From the NCBI GenBank assembly GCA_004794655.1, contig SMMW01000090.1, positions 925,001 to 989,000 of the forward strand: a DNA stretch of 64,000 nt. Direction: 5' to 3'. The position numbers were made by a program, and so were the translations under genes. Numbering within the stretch: the first letter of the stretch is position 1; every line of letters starts with the position of its first letter. The stretch comes from Marisa cornuarietis (taxonomy: Eukaryota; Mollusca; Gastropoda; Architaenioglossa; Ampullariidae). The notes under the pieces were generated by a model. That model saw only the letters and a list, made by a program, of their open reading frames with translations. It ran no database searches and was not told the origin of the DNA. Positions 12,159 through 25,964 of the stretch are shown here, piece by piece.

Positions 12159-14887
12159 TGTGTGCAAATTTAAAATAGTTGTGACAAAACCTGCAAAGAA
12201 GAAGATAGCTTAAACTTTCGGCAAGTTAAAGGACGTAAAGTGAACGCAACAATTTATTATGTAGTGCGTCCGTGTGCGTGCGCGTGCGTCCCCGTGAGAC
12301 AAAGCAAGAGAGAAGAACACTGGCGTGTTAAAAAGTAAATAAGTGACAGGGGTTTTCCGAAAGATAGACTTATGGTAAAATAAAATGTTGAGACTTTGTG
12401 TTGTCTTCGTGTCAACTTTTAATCATATTCTGTCCTCTAGATCTTTTTGAACAAGTACATTATAACCTTTGCCCTTTACTTGATTTTTTTTTTTACCAAA
12501 GACATTTTCACAATCCATTTTAGCAAAATATTTTAGCTAAGCTGTAATAAACAAATAAATTATCTGAATTATGTCACGGTTTTGCAATTTATTGCTGGGA
12601 GACTGCAATTTGGTTTGTATTTTAAGTGTAGGTTGTAAAAATGTTGTTTTTATCTTCTGGTTGCATGCTGCTCTATCATGATAATAAACAATCTTCCAAC
12701 AGACTTAAAAGACAAGCAACAGCTATTTTTCGCCCAGAAAGGGAAATACAGCCCTACAGATATGAACTTTATTGAGAAGCTTCGAATGAAGTTAAAAAGT
12801 TAAAAAAAAAGTAATTAAATGGTCCAAACTGAATTCATTCAACAGACTGGTAAGTCAATCTTCTCCAGATCAAAATTTAATGGGCAACAATCACGGTCGT
12901 TGCAGTCTACTTTATATTATTACTGATTGTCTGTTACTAAGTGGGCGCATTTGATTCAATTTTGAGATGTGTATTATTATTAATAAAATATAAGCACATG
13001 TCAAATGAGTTTGTCTAGGATAAACCCCTGTAATTTAGTCTAGTTGATGGTTAATTTCAAGCATTGCATTTTTATTTTATAGTTATAACTAAATGCTGGT
13101 AAGAACCTCTACAATGAAAATATAATGATAGTTTGAAACATCTTTATCGATGTAAAAACTTATTTCTTCCTCTTTTAGCTGCATGCAAAATTTAGTATTT
13201 ACTTACTGATACTTTTACGTGTTCCGGTTTTAGCTCCTTATACGTTTATCACCCTCAACTTTTTTTTTTAAGCTGTTTCAAGCACACCATCTATGGTCCA
13301 ATCACACTGTCAGTTGTTGTCAGCATTATGCTGAATAAAGATACGACTGATGATGCTGTGTTTGTGACTGTCACACGATGTTACTTGTAGACCAGATGGT
13401 GTAGAAACTGTCGATGTTGCATATCTGATGCTTGATCTACCAGCAGTCGTAGTTCGTTTTAACATCTCGTGCTTTTGTATAGTAATTCTGTAGGAATAAG
13501 ATTTTTTCATTTCACAGAAAGTCCTAAACTTGCTTGTACTGTATAAGTGACCGGATAACAATCGATTTTGAAATGTTTTGAGCAAATTTTTGAGTACGGT
13601 GTGGGGACGAAGTTCGCACGGCACGTTTGAACAAAGCAGAGACCTGTATATACACATCTCTGAACAAAGTTAATTCACTGGCGTTTGCTGCCATTATCTT
13701 TAGGATTTCCTTCATGAGTACAAACTAACTCCATCTGAGTGTCGAAGAGAACATTCAGCAACAACACAATGTGTTCTGGTCAGTTTTCTTTTACCGAGGA
13801 TTGCATCTTTTCTTTTCAAGTTCACCTCATGCAGACGGGGCTATTTTGTATAAATACTTCCCTTTCGTCACTTCCTGTTTTCTCGACAAATTTAGGTGTG
13901 CTTAAGAGAAAATTATTAATCGCTCATGCCTCTTTGTCATAACATACCACCAGAATATGTTTTTGATACTTTATGTTCTGTTCCCAGCGATTTTTGCTCA
14001 GCAATCGGGTTAGCGTTTAAAGCTGGTGTGAAAAACCCCTATTTTTTTGCTGAACGCAAATTCGAGTTATTTATAAACTGTAAAAAACAGAGCTGCAAAC
14101 TTTAAAAAAAAGTGTCCATGAAGTGGTTTAGAAAAGTAAAATTCACCGTTTAAGAAGCTTACTTTAGCCCTGTGCTAATGTCAGCAGATACATCATGATT
14201 AAGCGCATATTTATCTCGGCTTTATGTTCGAGAGAGCATAGAGTGAACACTGTGAACAAATCTGTTTAGTAAGAGTTTCCCTCTTGCTCTCCTGCTATTA
14301 TTGTTTTTAATTATTTGTTTAGTGATAATTTTCCACATTATTCTAGAATAGCAGTGTAGTTTCGGCTTGGACGATTGAGCAATTTTTAGGCACGCGTCAC
14401 CACTGTCTTCACCGCAGTCTTGTTGGGGGACGGGACAGCTCTTGACACCACATTTGGTTAGCGTTTCTCGGGACATCTTTGTTTTACGTTAGCTCCAGAT
14501 GAAACGAGATTTTGCAGGAGACATTTTAAATACTTCTTTTACGCAAAATCTGGACTGGACAATGAAATAATTTGAGAGCGCCGATCACACGCACGCACGC
14601 GAGCACACATACACACACAAAATGAACGAACGAACCAACGAAGGAAGGAAGGAAGGAAGGAAGGAAGGAAGGAACGAGCGAGCGAACGGAGTTTTTTTTT
14701 AATTGACTCATGCCACGTGGCCTCAACATTACATTCAGGTGATGAGCACAGCTCGTCAACTAACAGGAAATCACTATAGTAAAGTATACTATAATACATT
14801 GTAAAACAACATCATAGTTGGCTTACTACTGTTTAGTTAAATATTTCCATTTATTGCCTCATATCCATTTGAGGAGGCAAGCAGTCA

Positions 14888-14938
<51 letters not shown>

Positions 14939-15462
14939 TCAGCTTCATATACACACCACGACACCAGGATTGTAGCGTCAGTCACACATGATATAGTTCC
15001 CTTAATTACGTAGGTTTTCGCCATTCTTTATTTTATAAGATTGTCAACAAAACTACAGTAAAAGCAAGGAGAAAAAATCAAAATAATTTCGGTAGAGTCA
15101 ACTACAAATATAAAACAAATTAATATTGTTAAATATGACAGCTTTTGTGTTCACGTGGAGAAAGAAGAAACGAAATATATGCAAAGCAGCATGATGCTCT
15201 ATTTCGGTTGTTTGTACAAGTCTGTCTGGTACTTGAAGTTTAATAATGAATATCAAGCTTATCACATCTCGTCATTTCTCGTACACACACGCACAAACGC
15301 ACTCCCATCCGAACTTTCCAAACTTACTTTCTGTTGACATCGTCAAAGGTACCATTGTGAAAAAAATGGAAAACTAACAGACAAACAAAGAGGCACAGGC
15401 TGACAGAGAGACAGACTCAGACACACAGAGAGACAGACTCACGAAGCAAAGACTATCAATAG
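12159..15462. other. convergent intergenic region between the coiled-coil gene and SLC5 gene 1
   Basis: The two flanking genes converge here. It holds the 3'UTR of the coiled-coil gene (AATAAA at 12379-12384) and, on the - strand, a candidate polyadenylation signal for SLC5 gene 1 (AATAAA at 15027-15032, about 430 bases past its stop). A (GGAA)n tract lies near 14640-14673 and a long (GT)n microsatellite at about 14890-14937. No other gene is recognised. Confidence 0.5.
14890..14937. repeat. (GT)n microsatellite
   Basis: About 24 uninterrupted GT units in the intergenic region 3' of SLC5 gene 1. Confidence 0.9.
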
Positions 15463-18400
15463 CTAGATGTCAGAAGTGGATAACAGCGTTGTAATTGTTT
15501 CTTTGTCAGCCACCACATTCACGACAAACTTGTCAGTCTTTTTCTTAAATGCTTCCCACGATTGTCGGTAGTTCTGGAACACAGTGAGAAATGTTAGTGA
15601 CAAGTAAAGCCGAATAAAACCAGATTAAGCGAAACATCACTCGAATCAAATAATAGAAAGGTAACATTCGAGAAGGAAGAAATATAGTCAAGGACAGGAT
15701 AGCCAGTAATTAGTATAAAGCAGCCAAACAAAAATATAAAAAGTTGTTCAGAGAAAAGAGAAGGAAAGTGAACAGAAAGACGATTTACCTTCATGGCGAT
15801 GACATTAGAGGAATTCTCTTCCCTCTGTAAAGGTTCTTTCATGCGGAACAATCTTCGGGTAAAAGGAAACACGAGTTTTGAATCGAGGGTGCTGGGGTCT
15901 GTGGGGCCTGAAGAAGGGAAAACAGAGACTTCAGGCAAAACACTTTTCCAGCATGTATGTTTTCACTCTAGACCACAAACACGTTGCCATTTGCATTCAG
16001 TATTTGTCATCTGTGTGCGTGTGTTTGAGAGAGAGAGAGAGTAGGAGGGCGAGGGTGTAAAATGAAAATGATTACGTTCAGTACTGACCTGTAATAAAGC
16101 TGATGATGGTTCCGATGACAAAGCTTAAAAGGAATCCGATGGGACCAAGCCACAAGTAAGATATGTCGTAGATGGAAACTGTGTCTCCGCTAATGAAGAA
16201 ATGTATACCTGTTATATATATATATATTCAGGTAAAATGTCATCCCTAATGAAGTAATATGTACACGTGATATGCAGGTGAAAAAATAACATGTTAAATA
16301 CAGAAAATAATAATTTTCTTAAACAACGAAAAAGGAAATCTTGTCATCGAAATTAAATTATAGAGGATGAAACAGAAAAAAAACCGATTGAAAACAAACT
16401 GCACAAAGGACGGAGAACAGCAATAGGAGAAACGGATGAAGAAAGGCAGGATGAAAAAAAGCGTTGTGATAAAGACAGAGAGCATTCACTAGTTCATCTA
16501 CATACGGAATATTTAAGAGAACGTTCGTTGTATTGCTGTTAGGATTCAAGCCAGTGGAAAAGCTCCTGTTCGCTGAGAACTCTTCAATTGTCAGATTGTA
16601 AAATGAGGGAAAGTAACTGCTATTCCCGAAGCAGCTGGTGGTCGGCCCAGGGGGTAAGACACGCATAGGGCTGCCATGCATCTGGGCACCAACAGCGATC
16701 CACATGTTGATGGCGATGCCGATTAGTCCACCGCCGACGGCCCCCTGATAATGATGGATATGAAACATGAGGATAAAGATAAGGGTTAATGCAACTGGAG
16801 TCGGTTAATAACAACAATGACAACAGTAACAGTGCTTATGTCCACATACACAAAGGCCCCCAAAGACACACATTTTCTAAGGTAGGCATCAAATGCACCT
16901 TTAAACGCAAGCACTTTTGCGCACTCAACATTACAACACCCACCAAAGTTGAAGGTGGAGGAAACCAGAGTACATGAAAAGAGACTAACAATCGTCCCCG
17001 TAAACAGGCTCAACATCCAGAGATATGAACCTACAGCACCTGATTCTCATTGTCGTGTTAAAGTCATGTGCAGACAGCAGATATCTTTATCAAATTTAAT
17101 CTTTTACATTTCATCCACATTTTTTTTATCTTTCTTTCTCTCTGTGGGCCTTAAAAGTACGTATCTTCTAGTCACACAAGTTAAAACACTAAGTATCTTA
17201 AGATGTAAACGAGTTTTATATACAAAATGAGAAATCAACAAAGTAAATAAGAAAACAGTGATAAAGATCATCGTACATATTTATTCCCCCAGGGAACCAT
17301 TCCTGCCATAAAGAAGATGCCGCTAACTGGACCACCGCAGGCTCCAAACGCAGACGATGCCAGCTGAAAAAATTAATTTTCTTATTCACGAGTAATTACT
17401 ACAACTTATCTGAGATTGCGCACACAAAAGGCTGAGTTTTAAAAACTATTTAAGTACTATTTTTTACTGGACTTTTCTTGACAAAATTTTTCTTTTGGAA
17501 AGTCAAACATTCAATAAGTCAAACATTTGAAAGACGATAGACTGTTGTCATAAATCTGCTGTCTGTGTGTTTTATGCTGATGAATGAGAACAGGAAGCGT
17601 GGATGGATGGCGAGTGCTTTGCGTGGGTGTGTGCGTGGGTGTGAGTGTCTCATGATGGCCGCTTTTCTTTGATGTAACGGTGAGATTGAGGGGTCCACTC
17701 CTAAAAATGTGAAAGATTAAGAGTGCCAGGGAAGAGAGCAATTTTTGTTGCCTGTTGCGCGTATTCTTGACTGTGAAGAGAGGAATATCTGACTGTTTTC
17801 TCCAGGGCTGTATTTAAGTCCCGACCAGACCGATAAAAGGTGTACGATTTTTCATGTAAAACCCGTTGAGATTTTGTTTTTCTTTTATTCTGTCTCCTGT
17901 GTTCCACTAGGGCTGGCACGCTGTGTCTAACTTCAAGAGAAGCGGCAACAGCGAAAGACTATGTATCGTGTTTCTGACTGCGGAAGCTCCAGAAGCGGAC
18001 CTGTGAACTTTTAATCAAGGACTTTTATTGCGGAGAGGTGTGGATTAATGTTATGTGTTTTTATGTAAAGTTAAGCATTGTGATTGTTGATTAAAAAAAA
18101 ACTATTATATTCATTTTAATTCATATTTTGATTGGTGTTTTAATCTAGTGTGCATGTCTATAGAGCTGTAAGTAACTGTAAAAATCTAATTTGCTATAAA
18201 AACAAAAGTAGCTTTACCTGATCTGAAAATCATCATAAAAATTCAGGATAGAATGGACAAGTTGACAAACTGAAGCATCAGGCTCAAGGGGCAGTCTTAC
18301 CTGTGTGACTGGACCACGAAAAGACTGTGCAAGGTACGCGAGACCAATGGCTGCAGCTCCATACAGCAGGACTGAAACAGTATACCAATGAGTTTTGTTA

Positions 18401-21400
18401 TCATGAGAAAAGTCAATATCCTGTAACTGCCAATGGACTTATTATTACGAAGTAAACGCCAGAGAGATTGTTACATATTCATTCAAACTTGCCTTGGTCA
18501 AAAGAAGGTGACGAAACTTCAAAAGATTAGACACAATCCGGTTTTCAAATAATATTCTGGAGAGAACTCATCTTATAATTGCAAGATAGGGAGAATTTTG
18601 TAACAAACATTTTCTTTAGCTTCTGTATATCGCAAAAAATTTCTGTATATATTGTTAAACGTACCAGAGAACTTAGCAATGATAGTTACAGTTGCGTCCT
18701 TGTAGCCTCTCAGAGGTCGTGCCAGGAGGTCCTCCACAGTATTGGCACCCAAGGCGTTGATACCAGAAGACAGAGTACTGGTAGAGCATCAAATGATGCC
18801 GCACTTATAAATGCACTTTTAAATATCGCTTTATATCTCTAGGTTATACCACAAGAAGTAATACAAAATTCGTGAGACGCCAGACCAGTAATGATAGCAA
18901 GGTACAGCTAATAAAACTTAAAAATCAATTAAAACGAACTTAGATATAAAAACAGGTAACCTCAAGTATTCAAGGATAAGAAATAAATGGATCCCTTATG
19001 GCTCAGCGAGTACACGGCGTAGCTGGGAGAACATGTTTGTGCATATGCATGTTAAGATGTAGGAATGTCTGTCTTAAACGCTAATTGTTGTTTTACCTGA
19101 GCGCTCCACTGAAGACCAAGGACATATACAGCCCAGACATGCCTGGCAGACTGCCGAAAAGGTGGGGAATGAAGTGTGGCATTAGCTAAAAATTAATCAA
19201 GCAGAAGTGAGATATGGCATGTATGTGGCACTGCCTAGAAATACTTTCTGATGGCTTGTAGCACGTCTCTCAAGGCATCTCATTACTTTTTCTTACATGA
19301 AGGTATCTCATTATTGTTCTTACATGAGAACCTCATTGCCGATCTTACATAATGCATCTCATTATTGCACTTACAATCTCATTACTGTTCTTAAAAATGA
19401 ATTTCAACACAAACATCAACAAACAACACCTGAGCACAATGACACAAATAATCAATCTGTAATATTTTAAGCTACTAACCTGATTTCTGTTGTCGATGAT
19501 GCCCGCCTCATAGGGATCACATCTGATTGTGATGACATAGGCGTACAGCAAGACCCCCATGACCATCAGCATCACTGAATACAGCACGTTGAGGAGCGCG
19601 TTCAGAATAAACGCTCTGCCAATGATACAATAAAGTTCAGAAGATGCCAATCGTAGCAAAAAAAAAAAAAATCGTCAGAGAAGACAACTGTCTAGAGAAA
19701 AATTGTTCACGCGAACTGTGCGGCACCGTTGTTTTTACTGTTGCTACTCCAACTGAAATAGTGTACAATGTAAGTTTTGTAGTGTATGTGTGTGTCAGTG
19801 GAATGCCTTTAAACTTTGACATTTGATTCTAATCCCCAGGTAAGCACGAATAAGTAGTATTTTCGAAACAATTATAAAAAAATAAGCTAAACACGAGAGG
19901 AAGAAAAATTAAAATTATAACCAAAAAGAAACTTTTGACACAGACACGCAAAGTTGATGATTTTTGCGATGATCAGTCCTGTCTTCAGTAGATTTTAATG
20001 ATTACACACCATTTAGAAGTGAATAAACAAATTACGATGAGGAAGAACAACTTTAGTGTCAGAAAAGGTCTTGAAAGAATGACACTTTGCTGGCCGTCTT
20101 CGTGTGCGAACTCGTATCGCCATCACTTTAAGAAAGAAAGGGACATCCAGTATAATTCAAAACTTCGAATTAACGTCTTCCCTTCCTGTTCCTGTGTTAT
20201 ATCTCTTTTCAAATACAGTACTCTTGAGCATCTCGACCAGCGATCTACCGTTATCCTGACTGGTTTAACGAGATCGATGTAGAAATCCAGGCCCTACTGT
20301 CAGAAAAAAATCGCCGCCTTTCTAATTAGAATGAGTCTACATCCCTTTACAATATAGCAGAGTACTGAAGCGTGCGGGGCAAAGTACAGTAAAATCTCCG
20401 CAGGTTAAGCAATGCCTGGCTTAGGAAGAAAGCTGAAGAAATCCAGGGCATTGCTGATAAACACAACTACAAGAACTTCTTCGATGCTATCAAGGCTGTC
20501 TGGATCTTTCCCCATCCTCAGTCATTTTGAGATTGTCCTCAACCTCCCATCCTTCATTAATAGTGAGCCATTGCCCGCTTTCCCCGGGTGGATATAAACT
20601 ACTACTCTGACAGCAACCCACAGAAGATGAAGTCAAGAAGGCCATCAAGCAGATAGCAAATGGCAAGACCCCAGGATCTGATGGTATCCTTGCCGAGCTT
20701 TACAAAACAGGCGGTGTGGCCTTGTTGAGGTGATGACCCAGCTCTTCCAGTCCACGTGGAATGAGTGAACGGTTCCACAGCAACTTAGATGCCAGCATAG
20801 TCCACAAGTACAAAATAAAAAGTAACCGCCAGTCCTGAAGAACCACAGTGGGATATATCACTTTTCATAGCAGACAAAATCCTGGCATGACTCCGCTTCA
20901 ACCATCTTCTTCGCCCTTCATAAAAGTAAATGTGGCTTCAGGGCAGGGCGTGGCACTACAGACATGATCTCGCGTACAGCTGGAGATCAAAAAGCGAAGC
21001 GCTATAAGGACAACGATAAAGCCATCATCAAAGGCCTTAGCATCGATGCTGCCAGCTGGGAGGACCATGCCGTCGACCGCCCATCCTGACACAGCGCCCT
21101 CAACCAGGGACCCCATGGAGGTGAGACCAGATGCATCATGACAGCAGAACAAAGACACGCAGCATGCAAGGTCAGAAATTCCTCCCCTGCTAACACAATA
21201 CTTTTTAACATGCACCACATGTGGTTACTCTGCAGGGGCCCTGACTGGCCTCAACAGCCTCTCTATCATTAACCCCAACACTAACCCTTTATTCTTTGGG
21301 AAGTCATGGTCATCATGGCCTTTCGATCGGCGAAAGAATGAGTAACACTAGTAATGTTCTTAACGTTATTGTTTTTGTTGCAGTTTTTGTCGGGTCGGTT

Positions 21401-21572
21401 GTCAAATGTTTTTACCGTTTGGCATCTTTCAGCGTCTTCATGGCGCCGATGCGTTGAACAGACGACTGGCTGAAGCAGTTGGAGAACCACATGAAGCAGG
21501 CGCCAATGAGAGTGGACCATATGGAATGACGTTCACGAAAATCCGGACTAATCCTGACAGAGTGGAGCAAAA

Positions 21573-21621
<49 letters not shown>

Positions 21622-24600
21622 AGTTATTTAATATTATTTTGATTTGAGTTATCATTATTTCACATAATTTAATATTGTTTTTATTTTAGTAAACAAAATG
21701 CCACTTACTCATTGAATATTATCCTTCCTCCGTCCGCAGCCAGGTGGAAAGCTTGGGACATACCACCGACATGAAGTGAGCTCTGACGACAGAAACATCC
21801 TTTTATAATTTATCCGCAGTTCAATAACTGCCATATAGAATTCATTATATTTTATTGCGATTGTTCTTATTATCCAACGCCTGCGTGTCCAGTGACTCAA
21901 CAGTCGTTAGACATCACGTGATCACAAGCAGCAGCATACCGACTCACTTAAAAATCCAGTGGAATCCTGAGACTTTTACCGTTCTTGGTATTACCTTTTC
22001 TCTAAGCCTTGATAGGCTGGTAGATATTAACTATGAAAAGAGTTTAACTAAAATTGCATAAGATTATGACAGAATGGAAGGCAAGAGATCTCACACCAAT
22101 TAGAAGAAAAGTTGTATTTAAATCCCTTATACTGTCTTTATTTATCTACCTATTTATTACCCTTCCTCATCCTGGCAGGAATATTCTTAACAAAATTAGT
22201 CAGTTAGCCTTTCAGTTTATTTGGAAGAAGAAAACTCACAAAATTAATAAAACAACTATAATCAGGAAATACTCAGAAGGAGGATTAAAGAGGATGGATG
22301 TTCATTCTTTTCATGATGCACTCAAGCTGATATGGATAAGAAATATCTGTTCATCTAGTGCGAGTTGGAAGTGCCTGTTAAATTCAAATTATCCACGGAT
22401 TTCAACTTTTCAGACATTTGGAGAATATTTTCTGGAAAATATTACAGAAACAAACTTGTTTTGGGAAAGTATATTTTCCTGTTATGCAGACTTTTGCACT
22501 AGATTTACCCCCTCATCACCGGAAGAATTTCGGCATGAACCACTATTCTTTCATAATATTTTGTCCAAAATGACACGCTAAAAGCAGTAGAAAAATATTT
22601 AAGTTATAATATTACCAAAGATTGGGGACTTACTTGATAATAATGGGATTCCTATAAAATTTGAAGATTTTAAACAAATTCATGGTGATAGTGTTAATTT
22701 ATTGAATACTATAGTCACATCATGGCAGCTGTTAAATATAAAAGAAAGATTTGTCACTTATCGAAGGACATTGAGAAAGAAACTAAATGCTATGCACCAC
22801 TGTTAGCTAAAACTAAATATAAAAAGGCACGAAAGGGATATATGATAAATTGCTCTATTCACAGACACCTCCTACGTGCATTAAAAATGGGAAAAATATC
22901 ATACAGACCTTCAATGGATACAAATATTTGCCCACCCATTTTCTGTTACACCAGATACAAAGCTTCAGTGGTTTCAATACTGGATTTTACACCGAGTATT
23001 AGCTACAAACACCCTATTATACCAGATAAAACTACAAAATTCAAATCTCTGCACTTTATGTACACAGTCAAAGGAATCTATAGAGCACTTGTTCTTTGAC
23101 TGTATTATTGTGACAAACTTTTGGAATGATCTCTTTCTTAGGTTAAAAATGTCTTCCGAGAAACTTATTGAAGTAAACAAACAGTTAATCACATTTGGAG
23201 TCAAAAATGATTTTAAATCAGATAAGATACTCAGCCTTATTTTAATTATGGCAAAAGTTTATATTTACAGAAACAGATGTCTAAATACGCAACTGAGTAT
23301 ATATTGAGAGATTTGGGGTGGGTAGGTGGGGGAATGAATAATTTGGGCCCAAGCCTCTAAACAGAAGTTCCCCATTTATTTTAAAATTTTTTTTTTAATA
23401 TCATGAACTTGAACAGAAGTAAAAAGTATTCACAATTAGGATAATTAGAGCACCTCTGAAATCCTTCAGCTTCCTCCTTTTTCCTCCTTCCCTTGGTAAT
23501 AATGGTAATGTGTTTTAAATGCAAGTTAATCTACAGCATGATATCTCCCTTATATTTTTCTCTAGAGTTTACTATGTACTATCTCAATCAGGTACCATCT
23601 ATGCTGTCAGTGGCTGCTTTTGAGGATGTAGTAAGAGATTTTTTTGTAAAGGATGAATTTTGCACTCTCCTTGTTTTGAACTGAATCTTTCAGTTATGAA
23701 GCGACACTACACCATTTCACAATAAACCACCGTTCGATAGTCATTGTTATTTCCTCCGGTTGAAAAACATTTACATTTCTTCATTGAATTCAGTAGCACG
23801 AAAAGCAAATCTAATAACAAAAAGTGAGACATCGAAGTGGTCAAGATTACCGTATATGACATTGTGGAAAATCATAATCAAGCCAATCATTGACTTTTTG
23901 TTGTGAGTGGAAGACCGCGGACTGTTTGTTTTATAAATCTCTCAGATTATATAATATTTAATTACATGGTAAAACATATACACCTGTACCTCCATAGAAG
24001 AATAGATTAGGTAGTTGTTGGGTAGGTATCTCACCAACTTATTTTAGTTAACTGAATAAAAATATTATATTTTAGACATGTCGTTTCATGTAGGGGATGT
24101 AGTTACTAATGAAATAATTAAGCCATTAGCACTGTATTTTACTGTAGCTAAGAAAAACTATATTGTTGTTATGTGATTGTGTCATTAACGTAACCCCTCC
24201 CACCACCACCGAAATGAAGAGCAAATAAAGGCAAACTTTTATCTCATGAGAGATAAACGATCCCAATATTAAAAAAGCATCCTCCAGAAATTGACTCGTC
24301 AGCACTTACCGTAACGATGACAGCGCCGATGCTTATGAAGAAAACTATCGTTTGAAGGACATCCGTCCAGACCACGCTCTTAATGCCACCCTGGCAGCAA
24401 GGAAAGATTGCGAAGAGTGAGATTATAATTTTCATTCTAGCTTGTTAAGTGTCGTTAAGGTGAACACAAATGTGTGTGATATGGAAGCAAACGGTGAGGC
24501 TATAAAAGTTTCCTTCGTTTGCCATTGTACAGGGCGTCTTAGAGACTCCGTATGTCCGTGAATTGATGATCTGTGAGCGTGAAAAACTTTGAAAACATCA

Positions 24601-25907
24601 AGTCACAAATAATAGATGCATTAGTTAAAAAGGGGGTCGATAAGCGAAACATCTGCAAAGATCATGATTTTTTTTTAAAAAGTAAGTTTGACAACTAATC
24701 AATCTGTGGCAGTATTTACTATTTTTGTGTGAAGTGCATTAACAGCAAAATATTGATAGATCACAAACAAGAAAAATTCTGTTCATTTTTAGACAATCAC
24801 TTACCACTGCTGTGTACAGGGCGCAGATTCCACCCACGATAGCAACCGACACCCACAGGGGTAGACCCGCAGCTGTCACCCGCAGGAGATAAAAAAAAAC
24901 AACACATCAGACAGGGAAAAGCGTGACGAGGATTAAACAAGGCAATGTATGAGAAGCGGTTAATATTTTTTAAGGGTCGTAATGAATAAGAGTTGTGACA
25001 GATATCAACAGATACTGGCAACATATATATATATATAGATATAGATATATTCTGTAAACCGTAGCTTTTACGCTTGTGATTAAGTTAAGACCCAAAATGC
25101 TGCTCGAGAAGAGAAATTGGTTCTTCATCACTCGAGTGCTATGGCGCTTGCTGTGGTTTGCTAGGCGCGTGATGATATAACATCGAATACATTTTACTTG
25201 TTATCCTCCATAATATAGAAACTTATGTATAATGCTGATTAGTGTGTCGGGGTGGCAAGTGCTTTGTTAATACTATCACTCATTAAAATTGTTTGAAACA
25301 TACATATATATATATATAGATGTATATAAATTTCATAAACTTTATACACACAGAAAACGGGGTCCAGTGCCCCATGTTTACAGATATTGTAACTGCGGAG
25401 CCACTTGAACACAAAAGCCACATTACACATTAAGACACTCATATAGCATGCAGCACTACAAACTGAATATTTCGCTCATTTGTTGTTTACTGTGATAGGA
25501 GAATGATGAACGAGAGAGGCTGCACCGAATAACATGTTCTATAAGAGACATCCCCTCAAAAGTTTATCCCTTGTTTACACGTGTTTGTATACTTTGATTT
25601 ACTTGATTGCACACGGAGACATGTTTTAAAGGTATTTAAAAGGCTAGAATAAGAAAAGAACAAGTGAGTGAGACATAAAATTAGTTTATAATATTATTAG
25701 CTGATACAAATCTACCAAAATGTGTGTGTGTGCATGTGGATGTAGGTGTGAGTCAAAGATATTGTATATAAAGATGGAAAGGTGTGAATATATATATATA
25801 TATATATAGAAAATCTCAGTACCACGTAGAGGGTGAAAGAATGAAGAATAAAGAATCTTGAATCTTTATCACGCACGTACACACTCAAGGACTTACTCCT
25901 TCCTCCC

Positions 25908-25964
<57 letters not shown>

